This document shows, one piece after another, positions 50,764-61,200 of a stretch of DNA of 64,000 bases (positions are counted from its first letter, which is position 1; each line of letters starts with the position of its first letter). The translations under genes and the position numbers were made by a program. Source of the stretch: CADEED01 sp035502995 (lineage in GTDB: Bacteria; Pseudomonadota; Gammaproteobacteria; Steroidobacterales; Steroidobacteraceae); the NCBI GenBank assembly GCA_035502995.1, contig DATJTW010000119.1, forward strand, positions 31,559-95,558, written 5' to 3'. Below the pieces are notes generated by a model that saw only the letters and a list, made by a program, of their open reading frames with translations, had not been told where the DNA came from and ran no database searches.

Positions 50764-51543
50764 TTAACCTTCCAGGCCGTGGATGCCGCACTCGCGTTTG
50801 AGGCCGGAGAAGCGGAGTTCCTCGGCGGTCTCGACTTCGCTCAGCGACTTCGTCGAATGCCAGTCGCCGATGGACACATAGCCGCGGTCCCACAGCGGGT
50901 GATACGGCAGGCCATGCGCCTTCAGGTACAGGTACACGTCGCGATCGGACCAGTCGAAGATCGGGTGCACCTTGAACCGGCCATCCCGCGTTTCCAGCGG
51001 ATTCAGCTTCGCACGGCTCTCGGCCTGGCTGCGCCGCAGCCCGGCGAACCACGTGTTCACGCCCAGCGTGCGCAACGCGCGCCGCATCGGCTCGACCTTG
51101 CGGATCTCGAGGTACTTGTCGAGACCCTCGCGGCCCTGCTCCCAGAGCTTGCCGTTCTGCGCCTCGAACTCCGCCACACCCTGCGCGGCGGAGAACGTCT
51201 GGATGTTCAGCAACAGCTGCTTACGCAGCGTCTCGATGAATTCGTAGGTCTCGGGGAACAGGTAGCCGGTGTCGACGAGGATCACCGGGATCGACGGATC
51301 CTGCTTCGCCACGAGATGCAGCGACACCGCCGCCTGCGCACCGAAGCTCGACGACAACGCGAACGGCCCGGGCAGATGCGTCAGCGACCAGCGCACGCGG
51401 GTCTCGGCGTCCACCGAGGCCAGCCAGTCGTTGATCTCGCGCGACGTCTCGGCGCCGAATGCCGTGGTGTTCACCGGCCCGCGCGGCGCACCCGCGAGGT
51501 CATCCGGCTTCACGACCTTTCGCACGGCGACGGCCTCGCTCAC
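50764..51543 (-). CDS. cysH: Phosphoadenosine phosphosulfate reductase CysH
   Basis: 259 residues. Reduces PAPS to sulfite with thioredoxin/glutaredoxin. Contains SSSFGAQAAV, VDTGYLFPETY and the C-terminal catalytic cysteine in KRECGIHG; the double-CC motifs of APS reductases are absent, which fits PAPS use and the APS kinase fused in CysNC. GTG start overlaps the cysI stop. Last gene of the cys operon. Confidence 0.95.
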   Translation of the reverse strand: MSEAVAVRKVVKPDDLAGAPRGPVNTTAFGAETSREINDWLASVDAETRVRWSLTHLPGPFALSSSFGAQAAVSLHLVAKQDPSIPVILVDTGYLFPETYEFIETLRKQLLLNIQTFSAAQGVAEFEAQNGKLWEQGREGLDKYLEIRKVEPMRRALRTLGVNTWFAGLRRSQAESRAKLNPLETRDGRFKVHPIFDWSDRDVYLYLKAHGLPYHPLWDRGYVSIGDWHSTKSLSEVETAEELRFSGLKRECGIHGLEG

Positions 51544-53261
51544 GCGCGTGCCTCCGCCTTGAGCTCGTTCACGCGCCACAGGAAGTCGCCGAAGCGCTCG
51601 TCCGGCTTCCGCTCGAGCGCATAACGCGCGAACAACCCGTCGAGGATCGTCGCGATGGCCGCCTCGTCGATGTTGTCGCGATACAGCACGTTCAGGCGCG
51701 AGCCGATCGCATCCGCGCCGAGGCGCAGCGAATAGCGGCCCGGCGCGCGGCCGATCAGCGCGATCTCGGCCAGGTACGGCCTTGCGCAACCGTTCGGGCA
51801 TCCCGTGATGCGCACGGTCAGCGGGATATCCTTCAGACCGTTCTTCAGCAGCAGCTCGTCGACGCGGTCGACGAAGCCGGGTAGATAGCGCTCGGCCTCG
51901 GCCATCGCCAGCGCGCAGGTGGGCAGCGCCACGCAGGCCAGCGCGTCGCGGCGCACGGGCGACGTGAACAGTGCCTTGCCGAGGCCGTAGTCGGCCACGA
52001 GCTTGTCGACGTTCATGCACTCGCTGGCCGGGACGTTCGCGATGATCAGGTTCTGGTTCGGCGTGAGCCGGAAGTCGCCCTGGTGGATCGCGGCGATCTT
52101 CTCCAAGCCGGTGAGGAACGGCGCGCCCGGACGATCGACGACGCGACCGGACTCGATGCGCAGCGTCAGGTGCCAGCGGCCGTCGTGGCCCTTCAGCCAG
52201 CCGAAGCGGTCGCCCTGCGTCGTGAACTTGAACTCGCGCGGCGGCGGCAGCGCGTAGCCGAGGCGCTGGAAAAGCTCGCCCTTGAACCACTCGACGCCGC
52301 GATCGGCGATCGTGTACTTCAGGCGCGCGTGTTTGCGGTCGCTGCGGTCGCCGTAGTCGCGCTGGATCATCAGCACGGTCTCGGCCACCTTCAGCACCTG
52401 GTCCGGCGTCAGGAAGCCGATGACGTCGGCGACGCGCGGGAAGGTCTGCGGCTCGCCGTGCGTGGCGCCGAGGCCGCCGCCGACCGTGAGGTTGAAGCCG
52501 GCGACCTTGCCGTCTTCGAGAATGGCGATGAAACCCAGATCCTGCGAATAGATGTCGACGTCGTTGTGCGGCGGCACGACCACCGCCGTCTTGAACTTGC
52601 GCGGTAGATAGACCGGACCGTACAGCGGCTCGTCCTCCGCGGGGCCGACCAGCTTCTCGCCGTTCAGCCAGATCTCGTGATAGGCGCGCGTGCGCGGCTT
52701 CAGGTGCTCGCTGAGCTTCACGGCCCAGTCGTGCACTTCCGCGTGCAGCTGGCTCTCGACCGGGTTGGCCGCCGCCATCACGTTGCGGTTCACGTCGCCG
52801 CACGCCGCGATCGAATCGATGAGCACGGCGTTCATGCCCTGCATCGTCGCTTTCAGATCCTTCTTGATGACGCCGTGCAGCTGGAAAGCCTGGCGCGTCG
52901 TCAGGCGCAGCGAGCCGGTGCCGAACTCGCGCGCGAGCCTGCTCAGCGCCAGCCATTGCTTCGGCGTCGCGATGCCGCCCGGCAGGCGCGTGCGGATCAT
53001 GAAGCTGTACGCCGGCTCGAGCTTCTGGTGCTCGCGTTCGGCGCGCAGGTCGCGATCGTCCTGCATGTAGCTGCCGTGGAACTTGATCAGCTGCGTATCC
53101 GACTCGCGGATCGCACCCGTCAGCGGATCGGCCAGGCTCTCGACCAGCGAACCGCGCAATCCGCGGCTCGCCTTCTTGATGGTTTCGACCGCGGATTCCG
53201 GCTTGGTCGGGCCCTTCGCGAGAAGATGCGCCGCGGGTCGTTCGAGGACTTCAGTAGACAT
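51540..53261 (-). CDS. cysI: Sulfite reductase hemoprotein CysI
   Basis: 573 residues. Siroheme/[4Fe-4S] subunit that reduces sulfite to sulfide. Cluster cysteines are in LPTCALAMAEAERYLP and TGCPNGCARPYLAE. The N-terminal half shows RLTTRQAFQLHGV. The ATG overlaps the end of cysJ by 11 bases. Needs siroheme from the adjacent cysG. Confidence 0.97.
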   Translation of the reverse strand: MSTEVLERPAAHLLAKGPTKPESAVETIKKASRGLRGSLVESLADPLTGAIRESDTQLIKFHGSYMQDDRDLRAEREHQKLEPAYSFMIRTRLPGGIATPKQWLALSRLAREFGTGSLRLTTRQAFQLHGVIKKDLKATMQGMNAVLIDSIAACGDVNRNVMAAANPVESQLHAEVHDWAVKLSEHLKPRTRAYHEIWLNGEKLVGPAEDEPLYGPVYLPRKFKTAVVVPPHNDVDIYSQDLGFIAILEDGKVAGFNLTVGGGLGATHGEPQTFPRVADVIGFLTPDQVLKVAETVLMIQRDYGDRSDRKHARLKYTIADRGVEWFKGELFQRLGYALPPPREFKFTTQGDRFGWLKGHDGRWHLTLRIESGRVVDRPGAPFLTGLEKIAAIHQGDFRLTPNQNLIIANVPASECMNVDKLVADYGLGKALFTSPVRRDALACVALPTCALAMAEAERYLPGFVDRVDELLLKNGLKDIPLTVRITGCPNGCARPYLAEIALIGRAPGRYSLRLGADAIGSRLNVLYRDNIDEAAIATILDGLFARYALERKPDERFGDFLWRVNELKAEARA

Positions 53262-55143
53262 CGCGCAAATACCGTCCATCGGCAGTGAGATCGGCCACCC
53301 AGGCCTGGGCATCGTCCGCGTCGAGCTTGCCGTGCGTCTGCACGACGTCGATCAGCGCCGCGTTCACGTCGGGCGCCATCGCGGACGCATCACCGCACAC
53401 GTAGAAATACGCGCCGTTCGACAGCCAGTCGAACAGCTCCTTGCCGTTCTCGCGGATCCGCTGCTGCACGTAGATCTTCTCCGCCTGGTCGCGCGAGAAC
53501 GCGACGTCGACGCGGTGGATGGATTTGCGCTTCAGCGCCTGCTGCCATTCGAGCTGGTACAGGAAATCGTGGTACAGCGAGCGGCCGCCGAAGAACAGCC
53601 AGTTCCGGCCGGTGGCGCCGGTGGCCTCGCGCTCCTGCAGGAAGCCGCGGAACGGCGCGACGCCGGTGCCGGGGCCGACCATGATCATGTCGCGCGAGAG
53701 ATCGGCGGGGACGCGGAAGCGCTCGTTCTTCTCGATCCACACCTGCACGTTCGCATCGGCCGGCGTGTTGACGACGAAGTCCGACGCGGCGCCGGCGAGC
53801 AGTTTGCGGTCCGTGTCGCTGCCGACGATGGCCACCGTCAGGTGCGCCTCGTCGCCGACGGCGGCCGGGCTCGACGCGATCGAATACACGCGGCCATGCA
53901 CCGGGCGCAGCGCCGACACCAGCGCGTCCGGCGTCCATTCCGCGGGATAACTGGCCAGCACGTCCGACACCTGGCAATTGGCCGTGAGCTTCGCCATGGC
54001 GGTCGCATTGCCGAGCAGCTCGGTGATGTCGACTTTCGCCTGCTTCGCGACGGCCTGCAGCAGCGGGCGCGCGATGCGCGTGAGCTCGCGCTCGTCGCGC
54101 AGCCAGTCGCGCAGCGTGTGGGTCTTGTTGTCGAGGGTGACGGCGGCGCCGCCATCCAGCTTCGTCGCCTTGAGCACGGCTTCGATCGCCGGCTCCGGAT
54201 TGCGATGCACGATGCCGAGCGCGTCGCCCGGCTTGTAGAGATTGCCGAGGCCGGGGAACGCCAGCTCGACGTGCCGCACTTCGCGCAGCGCGCCGCGACC
54301 GACGATGCGCTGGTTCGCCAGCACTTCGGCCGTGGCCGGCTGCGCGCGCGTCAGCTCCGGAACGGCGGGTGCCGCGGCGGCGACCGGCGCGGCCGCGAAC
54401 GCGGCGGGACCACCCACCGGCGTCAGCTTGTCCTTGATCTCGCGCACGCGGGCCAAAGCGTCATCGGCCCAGCCCTGCGCGAGCTTCTCGAAGTCGACGT
54501 CGCAGTCGACGCGCGGCAGCAGCCGCTTCGCGCCCAGCTTCGCGAGGCGCTCGTCGACGATGCGGCCGGCCTCGCAGAACTTCGGGTAGCTGGTGTCGCC
54601 GAGCGCGAGCACGGAATACTGCAGCTCGGGTAGTTGGGGCGCGCGCTTGGTGCCGAGGAATTCGTACAACCCGCGCGCCTCGTCCGGCGGATCGCCGTCG
54701 CCGTGCGTGCTGATGACGACGTACAGCAGCTTCTCTTTCGCGATCTCGCGCGGCTGGTAGTCGCCGGCCTTGACCATGCGTGCCTGCACGCCGAGCGCCT
54801 GCACGGCGGCCAGCAGCTTCTCGGAGATCTTGCGGCCGTTGCCGGTGTGCGACGCGGAGATGATGGTCAGCGACGGCGCGGCTTGCGCGGCCGCGGCGGT
54901 GGCGATCGGCGCGACCGGCGACGGCGCCGCAACGGCCGACGCCTGCGCGCGCGCCTGCGCGCCGCCCAGCAGGTTGCTCTGGAACCCGGGGATGCTCGAC
55001 GGCGCGGCGGCAGCGGCACCGGCGAAATAGCCGGACAGCCACATCAGCTGCTCGCGGTTCAGCTCGGTGGTCAGCTGCTGCAGCTGGTCACGGCGCTCTT
55101 CGGGAATGGGGAAATTCCCCTGGATGACGACGCCGCCGCTCAT
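53251..55143 (-). CDS. cysJ: Sulfite reductase flavoprotein CysJ
   Basis: 630 residues. Electron donor to CysI. Flavodoxin domain about residues 90-235 (IISASHTGNGRKISEKL, ISTHGDGDPPDEA, LALGDTSYPKFCEAG), then FAD domain (RVYSIASSP) and NADPH domain (GPGTGVAPFRGFL, WLFFGGRSL). The linker is unusually alanine/proline-rich. ATGA overlap with cysNC. Confidence 0.97.
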   Translation of the reverse strand: MSGGVVIQGNFPIPEERRDQLQQLTTELNREQLMWLSGYFAGAAAAAPSSIPGFQSNLLGGAQARAQASAVAAPSPVAPIATAAAAQAAPSLTIISASHTGNGRKISEKLLAAVQALGVQARMVKAGDYQPREIAKEKLLYVVISTHGDGDPPDEARGLYEFLGTKRAPQLPELQYSVLALGDTSYPKFCEAGRIVDERLAKLGAKRLLPRVDCDVDFEKLAQGWADDALARVREIKDKLTPVGGPAAFAAAPVAAAAPAVPELTRAQPATAEVLANQRIVGRGALREVRHVELAFPGLGNLYKPGDALGIVHRNPEPAIEAVLKATKLDGGAAVTLDNKTHTLRDWLRDERELTRIARPLLQAVAKQAKVDITELLGNATAMAKLTANCQVSDVLASYPAEWTPDALVSALRPVHGRVYSIASSPAAVGDEAHLTVAIVGSDTDRKLLAGAASDFVVNTPADANVQVWIEKNERFRVPADLSRDMIMVGPGTGVAPFRGFLQEREATGATGRNWLFFGGRSLYHDFLYQLEWQQALKRKSIHRVDVAFSRDQAEKIYVQQRIRENGKELFDWLSNGAYFYVCGDASAMAPDVNAALIDVVQTHGKLDADDAQAWVADLTADGRYLRDVY

Positions 55144-57101
55144 AAGCCCGGATCCGCCTGGTGCAGGAAGCCCTTGTTCTCGAGGTATTTCACGATCTGG
55201 TCGACCGCGACGCCGATCGACACCTTCGACGTGTCGATGGCCACCTGCGGCGCGATCGGCGGTTCGTACGGCGAATCGATGCCGGTGAACTCGCGGATCT
55301 TGCCCTCGCGTGCCTTGACGTACAGGCCCTTCGGATCGCGGCGCTCGCACTCTTCCAATGACGTGGACAGATAGACCTCGATGAACTGCGCGTCGCCGAT
55401 GCGTTCGCGGATGGCGTTCCGGTCGGCGCGGTACGGCGAGATGAACGCCGTGATCACGATGAGGCCCGCGTCGACGAACAACGCGGACACCTCGCCGATG
55501 CGGCGGATGTTCTCGGTGCGGCCCGCCTCGGAGAAGTCGAGGTCCTTGTTGAGGCCGTGACGGACGTTGTCGCCGTCCAGTAGATAGGAATGATGGCCGC
55601 GCTGCACCAGCGCCTGCTCCAGCGCATTCGCCAGCGTCGATTTGCCGGAGCCCGAGAGACCCGTGAACCACACCACGGCCGGCTTCTGGCTCTTCTGGTT
55701 GGCGCGGATCTGCGCGGTGACCTTGGTCGGCTGCCAGACCACGTCGGTGTTCTTCGTGGCGGCGGTCGGCGCGATGACCATGCCGGCGCCGACGGTGCCG
55801 AAATGCAGCAGGTCGATGATGATGAACGAGCCGGTGGCGCGCGACAGCTTGTAGTCGTCGATCGCGACGGGTTCTTCCAGCGCGATGCGCACGCGCGCGA
55901 GGCCGTTGAGGTCGAGCGCCTCGGCTTCGCGGGTGGATAGATCGTTGACGTCGATGCGGTGCTGGATCGAATCGACCAGGCCCTTCACGTAACGCGAGCC
56001 GATCTTGAATTCGTAGCGCTTGCCGGGCAGCAGCGGCGCCTCGCCCATCCAGATGAGGTGCGCATCGAACGTGCGCGCCAGCGTCGGGCGGTGATCGGGG
56101 TGCACCAGCACGTCGCCGCGCGACAGGTCGATCTCGTCCTCGAGCACGATGGTCACGGCCTGGTCGGCGCCGGCGACCTTCAGCGGACCGTCGGCCGTGG
56201 TGATCTCGCGGACCTTGCTGGTCTTGCGCGACGGCAGCGCGAGCACCGGATCGCCGACGGTGATCTCGCCGCTGGCGATCGTGCCCATGAAGCCGCGGAA
56301 GTTCGCATCCGGCCGGCTGACGAACTGGATCGGGAAGCGCAGCTCCTTCAATCCGTCGTGGCGCTGCACCTCAATGCCCTCGAGCGCCTCGAGCAACGTG
56401 CGGCCCGTGTACCACGGCGTTTCCGTCGTGCCGCGGTGGACGACGTTCACGCCGTGCAACGCGCCAACCGGGATCACTTCGACGTTGCCGACGCCGAGCT
56501 TGTGCGCGTACGCGACGAACTCGCCGGCGATCGCCTCGTAGCGGGCCTTGTCGTACGCGATGCGGTCCATCTTGTTGACCGCGAGGATGATGTTCTGCAC
56601 GCCTAACAACGCGACGATGTGCGCGTGGCGGCGCGTCTGCACGCGGATGCCCTTCTCCGCGTCGACGAGCACGACGGCCGCTTCCGCGGTCGAGGCGCCG
56701 GTGGCCATGTTGCGCGTGTACTGCTCGTGGCCCGGGCAGTCGGCGACGATGAACTTGCGCTTGGGCGTCTGGAAATAGCGGTAGGCGACGTCGATCGTGA
56801 TGCCCTGCTCGCGTTCGGCCTGCAGGCCGTCGACCAGCAGCGCGAGGTCCGGCACTTCGCCGGTGGTGCCCCAGCGGCGGCTGTCGTTCGCGACGGCGCT
56901 CAGCTGGTCGTCGAACACCTGGCGCGTGTCGTGCAGCAGGCGGCCGATCAGCGTGCTCTTGCCGTCATCGACGGAGCCGCAGGTGATGAAGCGCAGCAGG
57001 TCGATCTCGCGCTGCTGCGCGAGGAACTGGTCGAGGGCGGGATGGCTCGAGGGTTTCACGTTCTTGAGGACCGCCACGGGCTTGGTCTCGATCGCGGCCA
57101 C
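55140..57101 (-). CDS. cysNC: Sulfate adenylyltransferase subunit 1 / APS kinase fusion CysNC
   Basis: 653 residues. N-terminal GTPase (GSVDDGKSTLIGRLLHDT, DCPGHEQYTRNM, NKMD) stimulates APS formation by CysD; the C-terminal 190 residues are APS kinase (TGLSGSGKSTLANALE, LLDGDNVRHGLNKD, ITAFISPYRADR). Produces PAPS for CysH. GTG start at 57101 just after the cysD stop, with GAAGGA upstream. Confidence 0.96.
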   Translation of the reverse strand: MAAIETKPVAVLKNVKPSSHPALDQFLAQQREIDLLRFITCGSVDDGKSTLIGRLLHDTRQVFDDQLSAVANDSRRWGTTGEVPDLALLVDGLQAEREQGITIDVAYRYFQTPKRKFIVADCPGHEQYTRNMATGASTAEAAVVLVDAEKGIRVQTRRHAHIVALLGVQNIILAVNKMDRIAYDKARYEAIAGEFVAYAHKLGVGNVEVIPVGALHGVNVVHRGTTETPWYTGRTLLEALEGIEVQRHDGLKELRFPIQFVSRPDANFRGFMGTIASGEITVGDPVLALPSRKTSKVREITTADGPLKVAGADQAVTIVLEDEIDLSRGDVLVHPDHRPTLARTFDAHLIWMGEAPLLPGKRYEFKIGSRYVKGLVDSIQHRIDVNDLSTREAEALDLNGLARVRIALEEPVAIDDYKLSRATGSFIIIDLLHFGTVGAGMVIAPTAATKNTDVVWQPTKVTAQIRANQKSQKPAVVWFTGLSGSGKSTLANALEQALVQRGHHSYLLDGDNVRHGLNKDLDFSEAGRTENIRRIGEVSALFVDAGLIVITAFISPYRADRNAIRERIGDAQFIEVYLSTSLEECERRDPKGLYVKAREGKIREFTGIDSPYEPPIAPQVAIDTSKVSIGVAVDQIVKYLENKGFLHQADPGL

Positions 57102-57102
57102 G

Positions 57103-58068
57103 TTAGAAATATCCTTCGCGCTTGCGGTTCTCCATCGCCGCGGCGGATTCCGCGTCGATGGCGCGGCTCTGCCGCTCGGAGGTGGTGGTGCGCAGCATCT
57201 CTTCGATGATCTCGGGCACGTTGGCAGCCTTCGACACCTGCGCACCGGTGAGGGGATAGCAGCCGAGGCTGCGGAAACGGATGGTCTCGAGATGCGGCTT
57301 CTCGCCATCCTTCAACGGCAGGCGATCGTCGTCGACCATGATCTTGAGCCCGTCGCGATCGACGATCGGACGCGGCTTCGCGAAGTACAGCGGCACCACC
57401 GGGATGTTCTCGGTGTGGATATAGGTCCAGATGTCGACCTCGGTCCAGTTCGACAGCGGGAACACGCGGATGCTGTCGCCGCGACGCAGGCGGCCGTTGT
57501 AGAGGTTCCAGAGTTCGGGGCGCTGGTTCTTGGGGTCCCAGCGGTGCTGTGCGTCGCGGAAGCTGAACACGCGTTCCTTGGCGCGGGACTTCTCTTCATC
57601 GCGGCGCGCACCGCCGATGGCGGCATCGCAGCCGTACTTGTCGAGCGCGGCCTTCAGCGCCTCGGTCTTCATGATGTCGGTGTAGCGCGCGCCGTGCGTG
57701 AACGGCGTGACGCCGGCGGCGCGGCCGGCTTCGTTGGTGTGGACGATCAGCTCGGCGTTGAGGCGCTTCGCGGTCTCGTCGCGGAACTGGATCATCTCCT
57801 TGAACTTCCAGCCGGTGTCGATGTGCAGCAGCGGGAACGGGATGCGGCCGGGGAAGAACGCCTTGCGGGCGAGATGCAGCAGGACCGAGGAGTCCTTGCC
57901 GATCGAGTACATGAGCAGCGGCTTGGAAAACTCCGCGGCCACCTCGCGCATGATGTGGATCGACTCGGCCTCGAGCCGGGCGAGATGGGTCAGCTTGGCC
58001 ACCCCCTGGGCGCGCCGCGGGCCGGGCACGGGTTTCAGGGGCGTAACTGACTGGGTCTGGGGCTGCAT
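57103..58068 (-). CDS. cysD: Sulfate adenylyltransferase subunit 2 CysD
   Basis: 321 residues. Forms APS from ATP and sulfate. PP-loop YSIGKDSSVLLHLARKAF, DTGWKFKEMI, GGARRDEEKSRAKER and YPLTGAQVS motifs intact; ends KREGYF as in CysD. ATG 58068 chosen because the longer frame is unlike coding sequence. First gene of cysD-cysNC-cysJ-cysI-cysH. Confidence 0.97.
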   Translation of the reverse strand: MQPQTQSVTPLKPVPGPRRAQGVAKLTHLARLEAESIHIMREVAAEFSKPLLMYSIGKDSSVLLHLARKAFFPGRIPFPLLHIDTGWKFKEMIQFRDETAKRLNAELIVHTNEAGRAAGVTPFTHGARYTDIMKTEALKAALDKYGCDAAIGGARRDEEKSRAKERVFSFRDAQHRWDPKNQRPELWNLYNGRLRRGDSIRVFPLSNWTEVDIWTYIHTENIPVVPLYFAKPRPIVDRDGLKIMVDDDRLPLKDGEKPHLETIRFRSLGCYPLTGAQVSKAANVPEIIEEMLRTTTSERQSRAIDAESAAAMENRKREGYF

Positions 58069-58200
58069 GGGGCGCTGTTCCGGAAAATGAGCCGCGACTG
58101 TACTGAGGCCAACCCCCCGCCCGGAAAGCACTTTTGGTTATGCAGGAATAACAGGGGGGTGACAGGGGACATTCCTCGTTTCCCCCGCGCGCCCCGCGCG

Positions 58201-58243
58201 GGCAAAAGGGGGACGGTCCGTTACAGGACTGTCCCCTTTTGCC
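58201..58243. terminator. Strong hairpin between nuclease and cysD genes
   Basis: Arms 58201-58219 and 58226-58243 (GGCAAAAGGGGGACGGTCC / GGACTGTCCCCTTTTGCC) pair almost fully around GTTACA. With the nearby GGGGACTGTCCCC (58251-58263) it follows the nuclease stop at 58265 on the minus strand. No long U-run; call is a likely terminator or palindromic element. Confidence 0.6.
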
Positions 58244-58264
58244 AGGAAACGGGGACTGTCCCCA

Positions 58265-61200
58265 TTACAGCCCCTGGTACGTGCTCAGCAGCACCGCCCG
58301 CAGCGGTGCGACGTCCGCGGCCTTCACCACCCGCAGCCGCACCAGCCCATCCAGCTCGGCCACGACCATCTTGATCATGGTCTTCGCCGCCGGCTTGTTG
58401 CCCCGGGCCAGCAGCGCCTGCGCGGCCTGGACCTCGCACTTCAACATCCTCCCCACCGCCGGCGCGATCTTGCGATCCCGCACCAGCCCCTCGATCAGTG
58501 CCAGCGCCTGGCCCAGACCCGGCGACGGCTGCGCGACGGTGACATGGGTGGTCGTCGACCCCGACGCGTCGTCGTCGCGGATCGTCACGGTCACCGTGAA
58601 CAGCTCGGCCGTCGCATACGTGTGGGCCAGCGAGAAGCTGCGTGTCGCCGTGTTGGCCGTCGTCGGCGCGCCGCCATCGCCCCAGTCCACGGTGGCCGTC
58701 CAGGCATCCGCACCCGGATCCGTGAACGAACCGGCCACGGTCACGGGCTGCCCGAGATTCACGCTGCTGTCCGCCACCGCGCCGACCACCGGCGCGACGT
58801 TCGTCACCGTAACGCGCGCGGTCGCCGAACCCGTCAACCCGTCGTTGTCCGTCACCGTCAATCGCACGACGTACGAACCATCCTGCGCATAGACGTGCGT
58901 GACGCTCGCGTCGGTGCCCGTGGTGCCGTCACCGAAATCCCAGGCGTAGCTGACGATCGACCCGTTCGGATCCACCGAACCCGCCGCCGAGAACGTCGCC
59001 GAACCGCCCTCCTCGATCGACGCCGCGGGGCCGCTCGCCGTCGCCAGCGGCGGCTGCGTATTCGATTCGACCGCCGCTTCGACGTCGTCCGGCAGCAGCG
59101 ACAGCAGGTCGTAGCCGCTGGCCGCCTCGATCGCGTCGATCGTCGTCTCGTACGTCTGCCACGGCACGTTCCGCACGCCGGGCTCGTTCGGCATGATCAC
59201 CGCGATCGACTCGACGTCGCGGTAGTCGTGGATGTCGGCGAGGCCGTGATCGCGCGGCAGGATCAGCGCCACCTTCCACGTGTGCGTGGGGATGACGATC
59301 TTGCCCTCGTTCTTCAGCGTGCCCTTGTTGCCGAACGCGCCGGCGACGATATAGACCTCCTTGTCCTGCACGCGCGCGAGGTCGCCGAGATCGTTCTCCA
59401 GCGCGGCCCACGGACCCTGGTTCTGGTCGGCCGCCTGCGGGACGATGTTGTCGAAGTAGTAAGTCCGTGCGTTGTCGAGGCTCGCCGACGTGCGATCGAA
59501 CGAACGCGAGAGGTGGCCGCGGTCGATGCCGTAGCCGGCGATCGCGCCGGCGTTCGTGTAGTCGTTCGTGGTCAGCTGCGGGAACGTGGCCGGCAACGCC
59601 GGATCCATCGTGAAGCAGTCGCAGCGGTCCTCGGTGCCGAAGTGCGAGGCGTCGAGGTCGTACGCGACCCAGTTCGGCGCGCCGCGCGTGGCGTTGTACG
59701 AGGACGTGTACTGCGGGTGCCGCACGATGAAATCGTCGGACGGATCCGTGTCGACCGGATCGCCGAACTCCGTGTTGTTGCCGTAGTGCGCCGACGCGCT
59801 CGCGACGGCGACGCGCGTCGGCAGCGAGAACGTCGCGGTGGTGCCGTCGGTGGCCGTGGCGCGCACGCGCAGCGTGCCTTCGGCCAGCGCGTGCAGCACG
59901 CCGTTGGCGTCGACGGTCGCGATCGACGGCGTCTCGGATACCCAGGTGATCGTCGTCGGGATCGTGACGTTCGACGGGCTGCGTTCCGTCGCGAACAACT
60001 GGTCCTCGAAGCCCACCGGCAGCGGCGGATCCGACGAGAGGCGGCCGCTGAACGACAGCGAGTTGCCGACCGGCGTCGGGCCGTTGGCATTGCAGGCGCC
60101 GAACGACGAGGCCGCCGCGCTCCACGCACCGGTCGAATCCCGCTGCAGCGACGTACCGAGCGGCGCGTTCGTCTGCACGGCGACGATGTCGCGCGAGGTG
60201 TAACCCGCGGCCGGACCGGAGGTCGCGGTGAACACGCCTTCGTACGAGATGAAGTCGAGCACGGTGCCATCGGCGGCGATCAGCGCGACGCCGTCGGGCG
60301 AGCCGTTCTGGATGCCGTCCTGCGGGTAGGTGACGGTGACCACGCCGCGCGCGCCGCAGCTCGCGGGCAACGCGCCGGACAGCGTCGCCGTGTTGTACGG
60401 CACGCCGCCGTTGCCGTTGTACAGCACGACCAGGTAGTTGGTGACGTCGACGCCGGCCGCGCCCTCGATCTCGATCGCTTCGCCGGTATCGACGCCGACG
60501 TTGTCGTAGTGGATTTCGTTGACGTGGAAATCCGACGGCGCCGGGAACGTGACCGCCGCAACGTGCAGCGTCGCGCTGCCCGCGACGCCGTTCGGCGCGG
60601 TGGCGGTGATGGTGGTGTCGCCCGGCGCGACGCCGGTCGCGGCGCCGGCGGGGCTCACCGTCGCGATCGCGGGATTGCTGCTGGTCCAGGTGTAGGCGAC
60701 GCCGGGGACCGGCAAGCTGCCGGCATCGAGCGACGACGCGGAGAAGTTGGTGGTGGCGCCGACGTTGATCGACGCCGACGGCGGGGACACGGACACGCTG
60801 ACGACGACGGGCGTCGGCGGCGCCGTGTCGTTGCATTCGCCGAACGTGCTGTCGTCGGGACCGGTCCAGGTGCCATCGGTGCCGCGCGCCAGCGACGCGC
60901 CGGGTGACTCGGTGCCGCTCTCGCTGACGCCGATGTCGACGGAGGTGACGCCCGCGGCGACGCCGTCGGTCGCGGCGAACACACCCTCGTACGACAGGAA
61001 CTCGACCAGCGTGCCGTTGTTGACCAGCGCGATGCCGTCGGGCGAACCGTTCTGGATGCCGTTCGACGGGTAGTTGAAGACCAGCACGCCGTCGGCGCCG
61101 CAGGTCGCGGGCACGACGCCCGAGAGGTTCAGCGTGTTGTACGCGGCACCGCCGGTGCCGTTGTAGAGGACGATCTGCCAGCCGGCGAGCTCGGTGCCGG

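Noticed and set aside
58544..60907. 787-residue plus-strand frame opposite the nuclease
   Set aside because: Arg/Val-rich shadow of a strong minus-strand gene with a signal peptide and domain motifs.
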